From positions 55,492 to 119,491 of the forward strand of contig JACKLX010000013.1 of assembly GCA_024235695.1 (NCBI GenBank): a stretch of 64,000 bases of DNA, in the 5' to 3' direction. The translations under genes were made by a program, and so were the position numbers. Under the pieces are notes generated by a model that had not been told where the DNA came from, did not search any database, and worked only from the letters and a program-made list of their open reading frames with translations. Shown piece by piece: positions 19,093-27,426 of the stretch; the first letter of the stretch is position 1; each line of letters begins with the position of its first letter. This DNA comes from Accumulibacter sp. (GTDB taxonomy: Bacteria > Pseudomonadota > Gammaproteobacteria > Burkholderiales > Rhodocyclaceae).

Positions 19093-20102
19093 TCGCCACC
19101 GTGTCGCCCACCGCCCGCTATCACGTGCTGCACGAGACGATCTACCGCTACGAGAGCCCGGTATCGCTATCGCGGCAGTTGCTGCACCTGACGCCGCGCG
19201 ATTGCGCGTGGCAGCGTTGCCTGACACACCGCATCGAGGTTTCTCCCGAGGCAAGCGCCGCGCGCGAACGGCACGACAGCTTTGGCAATCCCGTCCGCGA
19301 ACTGGCGATCGAGTTCCCGCACGACCGCCTCGCGGTCCGCGCCGAAAGCGTCATCGAGGTGCTGCCGCACTTGCCCGCAGATGCGGCCGAGGCGCGCCGG
19401 ACAGAGCCTCGCGGCAGCGCCACGAAAGCGCCATCAAGCAAGGCGTGGCCTGGCTATCTGCACACTTCGCCGGCGTGGGAAAGCGTGCGCGATGCGCTGG
19501 CCTATGGTGCTCGTCCGGTCTTGCTCGACGCCGCTCGCTTCCAGTTCGAATCGCCGCACGTGCGTGTCAAGCACGACTTCGCCAGCTACGCGGAGCCGTG
19601 TTTCACACCACGGCGGCCGATCCTGGAAGCCGTGCAGGCGCTGATGACCAGCATCTACGAGGAACTCGATTTCGACCCCGAAGCGACCACCGTCGCGACG
19701 CCGGTGGTCGAGGTGCTGGCCAACAAGCGCGGTGTCTGTCAGGACTTCGCGCATCTGATGCTCTCTTGCCTGCGTTCACAAGGCCTCGCCGCGCGTTACG
19801 TCAGCGGCTACCTGCTGACCCGACCACCACCCGGTCAGCCGCGGATGGTCGGCGCCGACGCGTCGCACGCCTGGGTTTCGGTGTATTGCCCGGAGCTCGA
19901 AGGAGGCCGCTGGGTCGACTTCGATCCGACCAACAACCTGTTGCCCGATACCCAGCACATCACGCTGGCCTGGGGACGCGACTTCGCCGACGTATCGCCG
20001 CTGCGCGGCGTCATTCTCGGCGGTGGCGCACACGAACTCGACGTCGCGGTGACCGTGACGCCGATCGCCGAGGCGTGCGAAGAAGCGGTCGCGCCAACCT
20101 GA
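19089..20102 (+). CDS. Transglutaminase-like cysteine protease-fold protein (COG1305)
   Basis: A 337-residue protein. The N-terminal domain (YHVLHETIYRYESPVSLSRQ) is the bacterial transglutaminase-like N-terminal domain. The core has the triad Cys217 in NKRGVCQDFAHL, His260 in DASHAWVSVY and Asp279 in WVDFDPTNN. The GTG at 19089 overlaps the TGA of the upstream gene, which points to coupled translation. It completes the ATP-grasp/alpha-E/transglutaminase operon. Family members could act as amidases, peptidases or transferases; the sequence does not tell which. Confidence 0.93.
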   Translation: MIATVSPTARYHVLHETIYRYESPVSLSRQLLHLTPRDCAWQRCLTHRIEVSPEASAARERHDSFGNPVRELAIEFPHDRLAVRAESVIEVLPHLPADAAEARRTEPRGSATKAPSSKAWPGYLHTSPAWESVRDALAYGARPVLLDAARFQFESPHVRVKHDFASYAEPCFTPRRPILEAVQALMTSIYEELDFDPEATTVATPVVEVLANKRGVCQDFAHLMLSCLRSQGLAARYVSGYLLTRPPPGQPRMVGADASHAWVSVYCPELEGGRWVDFDPTNNLLPDTQHITLAWGRDFADVSPLRGVILGGGAHELDVAVTVTPIAEACEEAVAPT

Positions 20103-20136
20103 CTGGAGACCATCGCCGCGGCCCGCCAGACAGCGC

Positions 20137-21381
20137 CTACCAGGTGATCTGCACTTCCTGAATCACCTGCGGCGTTGCGCGCTGGACGGTGAACTTGATG
20201 CCGGCGACCTCGATCACCGCGCCGCTCTTCGGGATCTCGCGCGCATGCTCGAGGAGGAATCCCGAAAGCGTGTCGTAGTCGCCATCCGGCAGCTTGACGC
20301 CGAGCTTCTCGCTGAGCATCGTGGTGTCGGCGCGAGCGCTGACCAGATAGTCATGGTGGCCAAGCTTCTTCAGCCATTCAGCCGGCTTCTCCTGCCGGTC
20401 GTACTCGTCCTGCATGTCTTCGACAACTTCCTCGATGATGTCCTCGATGGTGATGATCCCCTCGGCACCGCCGAACTCGTCCATCACCACGGCCATCGCA
20501 TCGCCGTCCTTGCGCAGTTCGACGAGCAGGGACTCGGCACTCTTGCTGCCGGGAACGTAATGCGTCGGACCAATGAAGGCTTCGATCGACGACGACTCGT
20601 CGACGCCGAGCAGGTCCATCGTGTTGAGCACGCCGACCACCCGGTCGATCCGCCCGTCGAAGACTGGCAAGCGAATGTGCGAGCTGGCCACCGCCAGCCG
20701 CACCGCTTCGCCGACCGTGCAGCTTCGCTCGACGGCGTCCACGTCGATCAGAGGTACCATTACCTTCGATACCGTGGTTTCGGAGAAATTGAACATCCGC
20801 CGGATCATGCTGGTCTCGATCGCCTGGATGTCCCCGCCTTCCTGCGGCGGCATCTGCACCATGCTCTGGATCTGCTCGCGCAAGGTAAAGGGGTTCTGCT
20901 CCTCGGCACCACCGGCGAGCCGTGAAAGCCACTTCGAGAGGGTCACGAAGACGATCAGGATCGGCGAAAAAACGATCGAGAAGAAACGCAGTATGTAGAT
21001 GATGTACGGCGTCAGCACGTCGGCGCGCTGCTGGAAGACACTCTTCGGGACGATTTCACCGAACACCCAGATCAGCGGTGCGACGACCAGTACCGCTATC
21101 CAGCTGCCGGCTTCGCCGAACAAGGAGATCATCATCGCGGTCGTGATCGTCGAGTTGGCGACAACCGCGATATTGGTACCGACCAGCGTCGTCGACAGCA
21201 ACCACTCGGGCCGCTTCTCGAGCATCTCGAGCGCCATGCGCGCACCCCGCGACCCCTTGGCCGCGTCGTGACGCAACTTCATGCGGTCGGCGCTGACGAT
21301 GCCGAGTTCGGAACCCGAGAAGAAGCCTTCCGCAATCAGACAGCCAACCATGAACAGAACGGTAAACCAGATATCCGACAT
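20137..21381 (-). CDS. CNNM/CBS-domain membrane protein (CorC/HlyC family)
   Basis: A 414-residue protein with an N-terminal CNNM transmembrane domain (starting at MSDIWFTVLFMVGCLIAEGF, with ISADRM-like SADRMKLRHDAAKG and FGEIVPKSVF). A CBS pair follows (around VSKVMVPLIDVDAV and MDEFGGAEGIITIEDIIEEV). A C-terminal CorC_HlyC domain ends it. These proteins are linked to magnesium or cobalt efflux and were formerly annotated as hemolysins. It starts at the base next to the stop of the upstream paralogue (21382), so the two form a tandem operon. Confidence 0.92.
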   Translation of the reverse strand: MSDIWFTVLFMVGCLIAEGFFSGSELGIVSADRMKLRHDAAKGSRGARMALEMLEKRPEWLLSTTLVGTNIAVVANSTITTAMMISLFGEAGSWIAVLVVAPLIWVFGEIVPKSVFQQRADVLTPYIIYILRFFSIVFSPILIVFVTLSKWLSRLAGGAEEQNPFTLREQIQSMVQMPPQEGGDIQAIETSMIRRMFNFSETTVSKVMVPLIDVDAVERSCTVGEAVRLAVASSHIRLPVFDGRIDRVVGVLNTMDLLGVDESSSIEAFIGPTHYVPGSKSAESLLVELRKDGDAMAVVMDEFGGAEGIITIEDIIEEVVEDMQDEYDRQEKPAEWLKKLGHHDYLVSARADTTMLSEKLGVKLPDGDYDTLSGFLLEHAREIPKSGAVIEVAGIKFTVQRATPQVIQEVQITW

Positions 21382-22770
21382 CTACACGCCCTCCTGCCTG
21401 GCCGGCGGTTCGGCCTGAGGCGGCGAATTCCTGGCTTCCGCACTCGCCGCAGCGCGGTCGGCAAGGGCGTCGCCGGCGTCGCTTGCCGATTCGCCGTCCG
21501 ACTCCTTCAGCGGCTCGACCAGGACCCGGGTGATGCGATTGTGTTCGACGCCCTCGACGGTAAGCTTGATGCCGCACAGGACGATCGACGCGCCGGTGGC
21601 GGGCAGTTCACCAAAGGCATCGAGCAGGGCGCCGGCGATGGTTTCCGCTTCGCCGCTGTCGATCTCGACCCTGAAGAGCTGATTGAACTCCTCGAGTGAC
21701 ATGCCGGCATCGATCAGGCGACGGCCATCGTCGAACTCGCTGACCAGGTGCCGGTCGATCAACTCGCTGTCCGATGGACTGGCAATTTCGCCGAACACGC
21801 ACTCGAGCAGATCCTCCATGGTCACCAGACCGGTGACGCCGCCGTATTCGTCCACAATCAGGGCGAAGGACAGCTTGCGCTGCCTGAAGGTGTGGAAAAG
21901 CTCCACTGCCGGCTTCGTTTCCGGGAAGAAATTTGCCTGCCGCAGCAACTTGCGCAAGGCATGCGGATCACGTTCCAGCTTGGCAAGATCGGCACCGAGC
22001 AGGTCGCGGGTATGCAGAATCCCGAGGATGGTGTCGCGCCGTTCGCGGAAGACCGGATAACGCGACTGGCGGCTGGTCTTGATCTCGGCGATCAGTTCCG
22101 GCACCGAGAGATCGGCCGACAGAAACTCGATGTCGGAACGCGGTCGCATGATGTCGCGCAGCGTCTTGCTGCCGAAATCGAAAATCCTTTCGATGTAGTG
22201 CGCTTCCTGACTGTCCAGGGCGCCCTTGCCGACCGCATCGTTGACCAGGGTGCGGATCATGTCTTCGGTGACCAGATTGCCCTGCGAGCGCTGCTTGCCG
22301 ACGATCAGGGTTATGAAGAACTCGGCGACATGGCGGATCACTTCGCGCAGCGGCGTGATCAGCCGCGCAAACAGAGCGATCGGCCGCGCCTGGAAGGTGG
22401 CGAACGCCATATTGTTACGAATCGCCAGTACTTTCGGGGTGATCTCGCCGAACAGCAACAGGATCGGCACCATCACCAACAGGTTGATCATCTCGTTTTC
22501 GGCGCCGAACAGGTGAATGATCACCGCGGCCGAGATCACCGACGCCGAAACGTTGACGAACTCGTTGCCGATCAGGATGGTCACGATCAGGCGGCGCGGC
22601 TCACTGCGCAGACGTTCGATCAGTTCGACGCGCGGGTTCTTGGCGCTGCGCATCTGATCGAGATGGAACGAGCTCAGTGAGAAGAGCGCGGTTTCGGTGC
22701 TTGAAAAGAAACCTGAAAAACACAGCAGGACGACAAATACCACCAGCTCGATCCATAGTGCTGGATCCAT
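21382..22770 (-). CDS. CNNM/CBS-domain membrane protein (CorC/HlyC family), second copy
   Basis: A 462-residue paralogue of the neighbouring gene with the same layout. It has a CNNM membrane domain (FSGFFSSTETALFSLSSFHL, LLFGEITPKVLA), a CBS pair (LRDIMRPRSDIEF, ALIVDEYGGVTGLVTMEDLL) and a CorC_HlyC domain. A hydrophilic Ala/Glu-rich tail of about 40 residues follows. It is the first gene of a two-gene unit with the 414-residue paralogue directly downstream. The ATG at 22770 is preceded by a G-rich stretch that could serve as ribosome-binding site. The tail is the main difference from its neighbour. Confidence 0.92.
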   Translation of the reverse strand: MDPALWIELVVFVVLLCFSGFFSSTETALFSLSSFHLDQMRSAKNPRVELIERLRSEPRRLIVTILIGNEFVNVSASVISAAVIIHLFGAENEMINLLVMVPILLLFGEITPKVLAIRNNMAFATFQARPIALFARLITPLREVIRHVAEFFITLIVGKQRSQGNLVTEDMIRTLVNDAVGKGALDSQEAHYIERIFDFGSKTLRDIMRPRSDIEFLSADLSVPELIAEIKTSRQSRYPVFRERRDTILGILHTRDLLGADLAKLERDPHALRKLLRQANFFPETKPAVELFHTFRQRKLSFALIVDEYGGVTGLVTMEDLLECVFGEIASPSDSELIDRHLVSEFDDGRRLIDAGMSLEEFNQLFRVEIDSGEAETIAGALLDAFGELPATGASIVLCGIKLTVEGVEHNRITRVLVEPLKESDGESASDAGDALADRAAASAEARNSPPQAEPPARQEGV

Positions 22771-23269
22771 TCCTCACCCCCCGAGTCAAATTGCCCGCGA
22801 CGTCCCGAAACCAGCAGCAGGACGCCGTGCCTGAACCGGCTAGAGCGGCGTGGCGAAGTTCCTGGCGCGCCACACCGGCAAGTCTGCAGCGACCTGGACG
22901 CCGTTAAGATGCGTCATCGATGCGAAAACTCCCCGTGTTTGCACACGGCCGCCGATTATCAGCCAGCTTGATGGCGAAGTCAAACGGCCGTAGCGGCGCT
23001 CGGCAGTCGTCTGCCGGTCGACTGCGGCTGCCGTCGGCGCTTGCTCAGCGAAGCCCGGTAGGTGGCCGCCGGCCGCCCGCCACTTCTCCAACAATCATGA
23101 CATGCAGGTTTTCTGCCCGCTCCCCGGAGGCGACCCGGGCGGCAGGCGCCCTTCGGGCAGGACAGCGATTGCACCGCGTCGGTAAGTAGTGTAAGAAAGC
23201 GGGGCGGCCCTCCCCTCGGTTTCTCGCCATCGTGATCGGGGCCAGGCCGACTTTCGGAGCTACCTCACC
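22771..23269. other. Divergent intergenic region between CNNM genes
   Basis: About 500 bases separate two divergent CNNM genes. I see no coding frame with a family signature and no RNA gene. The region should contain promoters for both directions. A weak TTGCAC/TAAGAA pair with a 17-base spacer is present just upstream of the plus-strand gene but matches the consensus poorly. Confidence 0.4.
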
Positions 23270-24577
23270 GTGTTTGAAGCGTTCCTGCTGTTCATCATGC
23301 TTCTCCTGTCGGCCTTCTTCTCGGGTTCGGAAACCGCTCTCACCTCGCTCTCCAGGGCCCGGACCGAGTCGCTGCTCGAGGAACGCCGGTGGGGCGCCAA
23401 GACCTTGCACCGGATGAAAAGCAACCTCAATCGAACGCTGGTGATCATCCTGATCGGCAACAACCTGGTCAACACCGGCACCGCGACGCTCGCCACGGTG
23501 GTCGCCACCGAGCACTTCGGCCACCTCGGCCCGGGCCTGGCGGTCGGCGCAATCACCTTGCTGCTGCTGGTGTTCGGCGAGATCACGCCGAAGACCTATG
23601 CCTCGCGTTATGCGATCGTCGTCGCACTGTTTGCCGCGGCGCCGCTGGAGATCCTCGGCAAGCTGCTGTTCCCGCTGGTTTGGGCACTGGAAAAGTTCAT
23701 TCGCTGGATGCACAGCCTGACCACCCCGCCCAAGGATCCAACCGTTACCGAGACAGAGTTGATCGCGTTGGCCGCACACGGAACCCAGGAAGGATCGATC
23801 GACGCCGGCGAGCACCAGATGATCCGGCGGATCTTCGATTTCAGCACGCTTCGCGCCAGCGACATCATGGTGCACCGCCACCAGATCTTTTCGCTCGATG
23901 GCAACCGCCGCATCGGCGACGCGCTGGACGAGATCATTTCCGGAACCCATTACCGGATTCCGCTCCACTCCGGCAATCCGGAAGAGATCAACCACGTCAT
24001 CACGCTGCAGACGGTCCTCAGCGAGGTGGCGCAGGGCCATCTCGACAAGACCCTGAGCGAGGCCGGCAGCGAGCCCCTGTTCGTTCCTCCCAACCAGCCG
24101 GTGGACAGCCTGCTCGACGTGCTCAAGGCCGACAAGGAACGTCTGATGGTGGTGGTGAACGAGTTTGGCGGACTGCTCGGTATCTTCACGCTCGAGGACA
24201 TTCTCGAGGAACTGGTCGGCGACATCTACGACGACAAGGAAGCACCGATCGAAAGTCCGGCGCTGCGCAAGAGTCCCGACGGCCAGGAACTGGTGGTCGA
24301 CGGAACGACCGAGCTGCGTGTTCTCGAAGCCTATTTTGGACAGGAACTCGACGGCAAACCGTATGACTCGGCGAATCTCTGGATCATCAGCCATCTCGAG
24401 CGCATTCCCGCGGCCGGCGAGAGCATCGTCATCGACGGTCTGCAAGTGAAGATCGAGCGTGCATCGCGGCGACGGATCCACGAAGTACGGATCAGCCGCC
24501 GCGACGCCACCCAGACCACCTTGCCGCCCGAATCGCCGAAAGGCCAGCGGGGTGGCGGCGACAAGAAGGGCTCGTGA
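23270..24577 (+). CDS. CNNM/CBS-domain membrane protein (YfjD/CorB-like), third copy
   Basis: A 435-residue protein with a CNNM domain (FFSGSETALTSLSRART, FGEITPKTYA), a CBS pair (ASDIMVHRHQIFSL, VVNEFGGLLGIFTLEDILEE) and a CorC_HlyC domain (ERIPAAGESIVIDGLQV). It is closer in pattern to YfjD/CorB-type proteins than the two minus-strand copies are. The start is a GTG at 23270 with CGGAG about 10 bases upstream. It is divergent from the other two, so three family members lie within 4.5 kb. Confidence 0.92.
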   Translation: MFEAFLLFIMLLLSAFFSGSETALTSLSRARTESLLEERRWGAKTLHRMKSNLNRTLVIILIGNNLVNTGTATLATVVATEHFGHLGPGLAVGAITLLLLVFGEITPKTYASRYAIVVALFAAAPLEILGKLLFPLVWALEKFIRWMHSLTTPPKDPTVTETELIALAAHGTQEGSIDAGEHQMIRRIFDFSTLRASDIMVHRHQIFSLDGNRRIGDALDEIISGTHYRIPLHSGNPEEINHVITLQTVLSEVAQGHLDKTLSEAGSEPLFVPPNQPVDSLLDVLKADKERLMVVVNEFGGLLGIFTLEDILEELVGDIYDDKEAPIESPALRKSPDGQELVVDGTTELRVLEAYFGQELDGKPYDSANLWIISHLERIPAAGESIVIDGLQVKIERASRRRIHEVRISRRDATQTTLPPESPKGQRGGGDKKGS

Positions 24578-24711
24578 TCAACGCCGCTGACGCCGCCAAC
24601 CACCTGCCTGATGAGTACCGCCAACGAGCGAGCGACTGCACGCGCCTCACTTGCGCCGACGAGACTGGCGCAAGACAAGCTGGTAGTGAAGAAAAAATGC
24701 GCAACAGACTC

Positions 24712-24741
24712 TTGGAGTTCCCCCGCCACTGTGTTTATAAT
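24712..24741 (+). promoter_or_regulatory. Sigma-70 promoter for rpsU
   Basis: TTGGAG (24712-24717) and a perfect TATAAT (24736-24741) are separated by 18 bases. This lies about 45 bases upstream of the rpsU start, a suitable leader length. The exact -10 is rare in this GC-rich sequence, so the assignment is fairly strong. Confidence 0.75.
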
Positions 24742-24787
24742 GCGCGGCTAAGCTGTACGAAGCCGATTCTGAACCTGGGACGAGTCT

Positions 24788-25000
24788 ATGCCTGCCATTC
24801 GCGTTAAAGAAAATGAACCATTCGAAGTCGCCATACGACGTTTCAAGCGTACCGTCGAGAAGACGGGACTGCTGACCGAGCTCAGGGCTCGCGAGTTCTA
24901 CGAGAAACCTACCGCCGAGCGCAAGCGCAAGCTCGCTGCCGCGGTCAAGCGCCATCACAAGCGGATGCGTAGCCAGACCCTGCCCCCCAAGCTGTTCTAG
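24788..25000 (+). CDS. rpsU: 30S ribosomal protein S21
   Basis: A 70-residue, highly basic protein with the S21 signature: [17 protein letters not shown] near the N-terminus and a Lys/Arg-rich C-terminal half ([17 protein letters not shown]). S21 joins the 30S platform and helps initiation at mRNA leaders. It heads the classical macromolecular-synthesis cluster followed by yqeY, dnaG and rpoD. It has its own strong promoter, and an inverted repeat follows the stop codon. Confidence 0.98.
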   Translation: MPAIRVKENEPFEVAIRRFKRTVEKTGLLTELRAREFYEKPTAERKRKLAAAVKRHHKRMRSQTLPPKLF

Positions 25001-25022
25001 AAGGCAAGCCACGATATCTTGA

Positions 25023-25050
25023 CAGCCGCCTTTCCGACGATGGGCGGCTG
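25023..25050 (+). repeat. Inverted repeat after rpsU, possible attenuator
   Basis: CAGCCGCC (25023-25030) and GGCGGCTG (25043-25050) form a perfect 8-bp stem with a 12-base loop, 22 bases after the rpsU stop codon. Only TTGGCGTTTG follows, so it is a poor intrinsic terminator. It may reduce read-through into yqeY-dnaG-rpoD or protect the rpsU mRNA end. Confidence 0.5.
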
Positions 25051-25130
25051 TTGGCGTTTGTGAAACGGCAGCAGCCGCCCGTCGGCCTGCCCTCCCGGAG
25101 CACCGCCGCAGATCAGCCAGGAGCTTCGCG

Positions 25131-25580
25131 ATGAACCTCAAGACGCGCATCAACGAAGACGTCAAGTCGGCCATGCGCGCCCGCTCGACGAAGGTGCTCG
25201 GCACCCTCCGTCTGCTGCTGGCGGCGATCAAGCAACGCGAGGTCGACGAGCGCGTCGAGCTCGACGACGACGCGCTCATCGCGGTGATCAACAAGATGCT
25301 CAAGCAGCGCCGCGATTCGATCGCGCAGTTTGCTGCGGCCGGTCGCAACGACCTGGCTGACGCCGAACGCTTCGAAGCCGACTTGCTCACCGCCTACCTG
25401 CCCGCTGCTCTCTCCCCCGAAGAGATCGCCACCGCAGTCGCCGCGGCGATCACCGAACTCGCCGCCACCGGCCCGGCCGACATCGGCCGGGTGATGAACA
25501 CCCTGCGGCCCCGACTGGCCGGACGGGCCGATATGGGCGAAGTGTCACGGCTGGCAAAGACCCGTCTCGCTGGCGCCTGA
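25131..25580 (+). CDS. yqeY: GatB/YqeY domain protein
   Basis: A 149-residue protein consisting of the YqeY domain, which resembles the tail of the GatB subunit of tRNA-dependent amidotransferase. Typical blocks are LKTRINEDVKSAMRA, LGTLRLLLAAIKQREVD and LTAYLPAALSPEEI. It is thought to bind tRNA, but the role is not settled. AGGAG lies 8 bases before the ATG. It sits between rpsU and dnaG, a position seen in many proteobacteria. Confidence 0.95.
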   Translation: MNLKTRINEDVKSAMRARSTKVLGTLRLLLAAIKQREVDERVELDDDALIAVINKMLKQRRDSIAQFAAAGRNDLADAERFEADLLTAYLPAALSPEEIATAVAAAITELAATGPADIGRVMNTLRPRLAGRADMGEVSRLAKTRLAGA

Positions 25581-25628
25581 GCACCTGTCCCGCGACGACC
25601 GCCGGCCGGCAGCCGCCAGGTGCCCCGA

Positions 25629-27374
25629 ATGATCCCGGACTCGTTCATTCAGGATCTGCTGCAGCGCGTCGACCTGGTCGACCTGATCGACGGCTACGTC
25701 CCGTTGAAGAAGACCGGTGCCAACTTCGCCGCCTGCTGCCCGTTCCACAGCGAGAAATCGCCGTCGTTCACGGTCAGCCCGAGCAAGCAGTTCTACCACT
25801 GTTTCGGCTGTGGTGCGCATGGAACGGCGATCGGCTTTCTCATGGAGTACTCGGGCAGCGGCTTCCTGGACGCGGTCAGGGAACTCGCCGCGCGCTGCGG
25901 CTTGGCGCTTCCCGACGACCACGCGGACGCACCGCGGCAGGGCCCACAGCTCAAGCGGCTCGCTGAAACGATGGCCGGCGCAGCGAAGTTCTATTGCGAA
26001 CAACTCAAGGCTTCGCCGAGCGCCATCAGTTACCTCAGGGAACGCGGCCTCAGCGGTGAAATCGCCCGTCGCTTCGGCATCGGCTACGCGCCCGACGGCT
26101 GGCAGAATCTGGCCGCCGCGGTCGACGATTACAGCGCTGGCGAGTTGCAACTGGCGGGCCTGGTGATCAAGAACGAGCAGGGACGGCTCTACGACCGTTT
26201 TCGCGAACGGGTGATGTTCCCGATCGTCAACCAGAAGGGCGAGGTGATCGCCTTTGGCGGTCGCGTGCTCGGCGCCGGCGAACCGAAGTACCTGAACTCG
26301 CCGGAAACGCCATTGTTCGAAAAAGGCCGCGAGCTGTTCGGCCTGCCACAGGCGCGCACGGCAATCCGCGACAGCGACACGGTGATTGTCGTCGAGGGCT
26401 ACATGGACGTCGTCGCACTCGCCCAGCACGGCATCGGCAACGCGGTGGCAACACTGGGCACGGCAACCACCGGCATGCACGTGCAGAAGCTGCTGCGCCA
26501 GGCCGACCGCGTGGTGTTCTGCTTCGATGGCGACAGCGCCGGACGCAAGGCCGCGTGGCGGGCGCTGGAGAATAGCCTCGAAGTGCTCCCCGAACAAAAG
26601 AGTATCGGATTCGTCCTGCTGCCCGAGGGCGAGGACCCCGACAGCCTGGTACGCAGCCGCGGCAGCGACATCTTCCTGCAAATGATCACCGAGGCGACGC
26701 CGCTCTCCGACTACCTGCTGCGCGAATTGGCCAGGCGTTGCGATCTGAGCAGCGCCGAAGGTCGCGCCCGCCTGGTGGCCGACGCCAGGCCACTGCTCGC
26801 CCGGCTGCAGTCGCCGCTGCTGCGACTGCAACTGGTCAAGCGGCTGGCCCAGGCCAGCGGCTTCTCGCAGGCGGAGGTCGAGCGTCTTTGCGCGTTGCGG
26901 CCGATCGCCCGCGCCGCGCCGGCGCGGGCGCCGCGACCGGCACCGTCGCTGCTGCGGCCACTGCTGCGCCTGCTCCTCCAGAAACCGGCGCTGGCGGCCC
27001 AACTGCCGCTCGACCTGCTGCCCGACAGCTCGGCGGAAGCGCGGGCGATCGCTCTGTTGTGCGCAGCGATCGCGTCTTCCGGAACCGCCGGGCTGGGCTA
27101 TCCGGCCTTGCTCGAACGACTGCGCGGCAGCGAAGACGAGAGCCTCCTGCATGAAGCGGCAGCTGAACTAATGCAACAGCCCTTTGCCGAAGACGAGATC
27201 GACGCCGAATTCGAGGGCGCTCTCAAGCAGCTGCTCGACGGCGAGCAGAAGCGGGCCTTTGCCCTGCTGCAGGAAAAAATCCAGAAAGTCGGCGTCGCAG
27301 GCCTGTCGCGCGAGGAGAAGGAGCAGTACCTGCAGGCGCTCAACGCGCGCCGCCGGGCAAAGCAGGCGGGCTAA
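25629..27374 (+). CDS. dnaG: DNA primase
   Basis: DnaG makes the RNA primers for DNA replication. The ATG at 25629 gives [11 protein letters not shown], the usual DnaG start, with AGGTG 6 bases upstream; an upstream GTG at 25620 overlaps that site. The 581-residue protein has the zinc ribbon Cys37-x2-His40 ... Cys58-x2-Cys61 and the catalytic core. The TOPRIM domain contains [13 protein letters not shown] and [13 protein letters not shown]-terminal helicase-binding domain follows an Ala/Pro/Arg-rich linker. Length and motifs are normal. Confidence 0.97.
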   Translation: MIPDSFIQDLLQRVDLVDLIDGYVPLKKTGANFAACCPFHSEKSPSFTVSPSKQFYHCFGCGAHGTAIGFLMEYSGSGFLDAVRELAARCGLALPDDHADAPRQGPQLKRLAETMAGAAKFYCEQLKASPSAISYLRERGLSGEIARRFGIGYAPDGWQNLAAAVDDYSAGELQLAGLVIKNEQGRLYDRFRERVMFPIVNQKGEVIAFGGRVLGAGEPKYLNSPETPLFEKGRELFGLPQARTAIRDSDTVIVVEGYMDVVALAQHGIGNAVATLGTATTGMHVQKLLRQADRVVFCFDGDSAGRKAAWRALENSLEVLPEQKSIGFVLLPEGEDPDSLVRSRGSDIFLQMITEATPLSDYLLRELARRCDLSSAEGRARLVADARPLLARLQSPLLRLQLVKRLAQASGFSQAEVERLCALRPIARAAPARAPRPAPSLLRPLLRLLLQKPALAAQLPLDLLPDSSAEARAIALLCAAIASSGTAGLGYPALLERLRGSEDESLLHEAAAELMQQPFAEDEIDAEFEGALKQLLDGEQKRAFALLQEKIQKVGVAGLSREEKEQYLQALNARRRAKQAG

Positions 27375-27379
27375 GCTGT

Positions 27380-27388
27380 GCTAGAATT
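27380..27388 (+). promoter_or_regulatory. Possible extended -10 promoter upstream of rpoD
   Basis: TGCTAGAAT (TG at 27380-27381, TAGAAT at 27383-27388) fits an extended -10 element. It lies just after the dnaG stop codon and about 40 bases before the rpoD ATG. No good -35 is seen. It would let rpoD be transcribed independently of dnaG. Confidence 0.4.
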
Positions 27389-27426
27389 TAGAGTTTTTCC
27401 AGTATAACGCTATCCGGGAATTGGTC

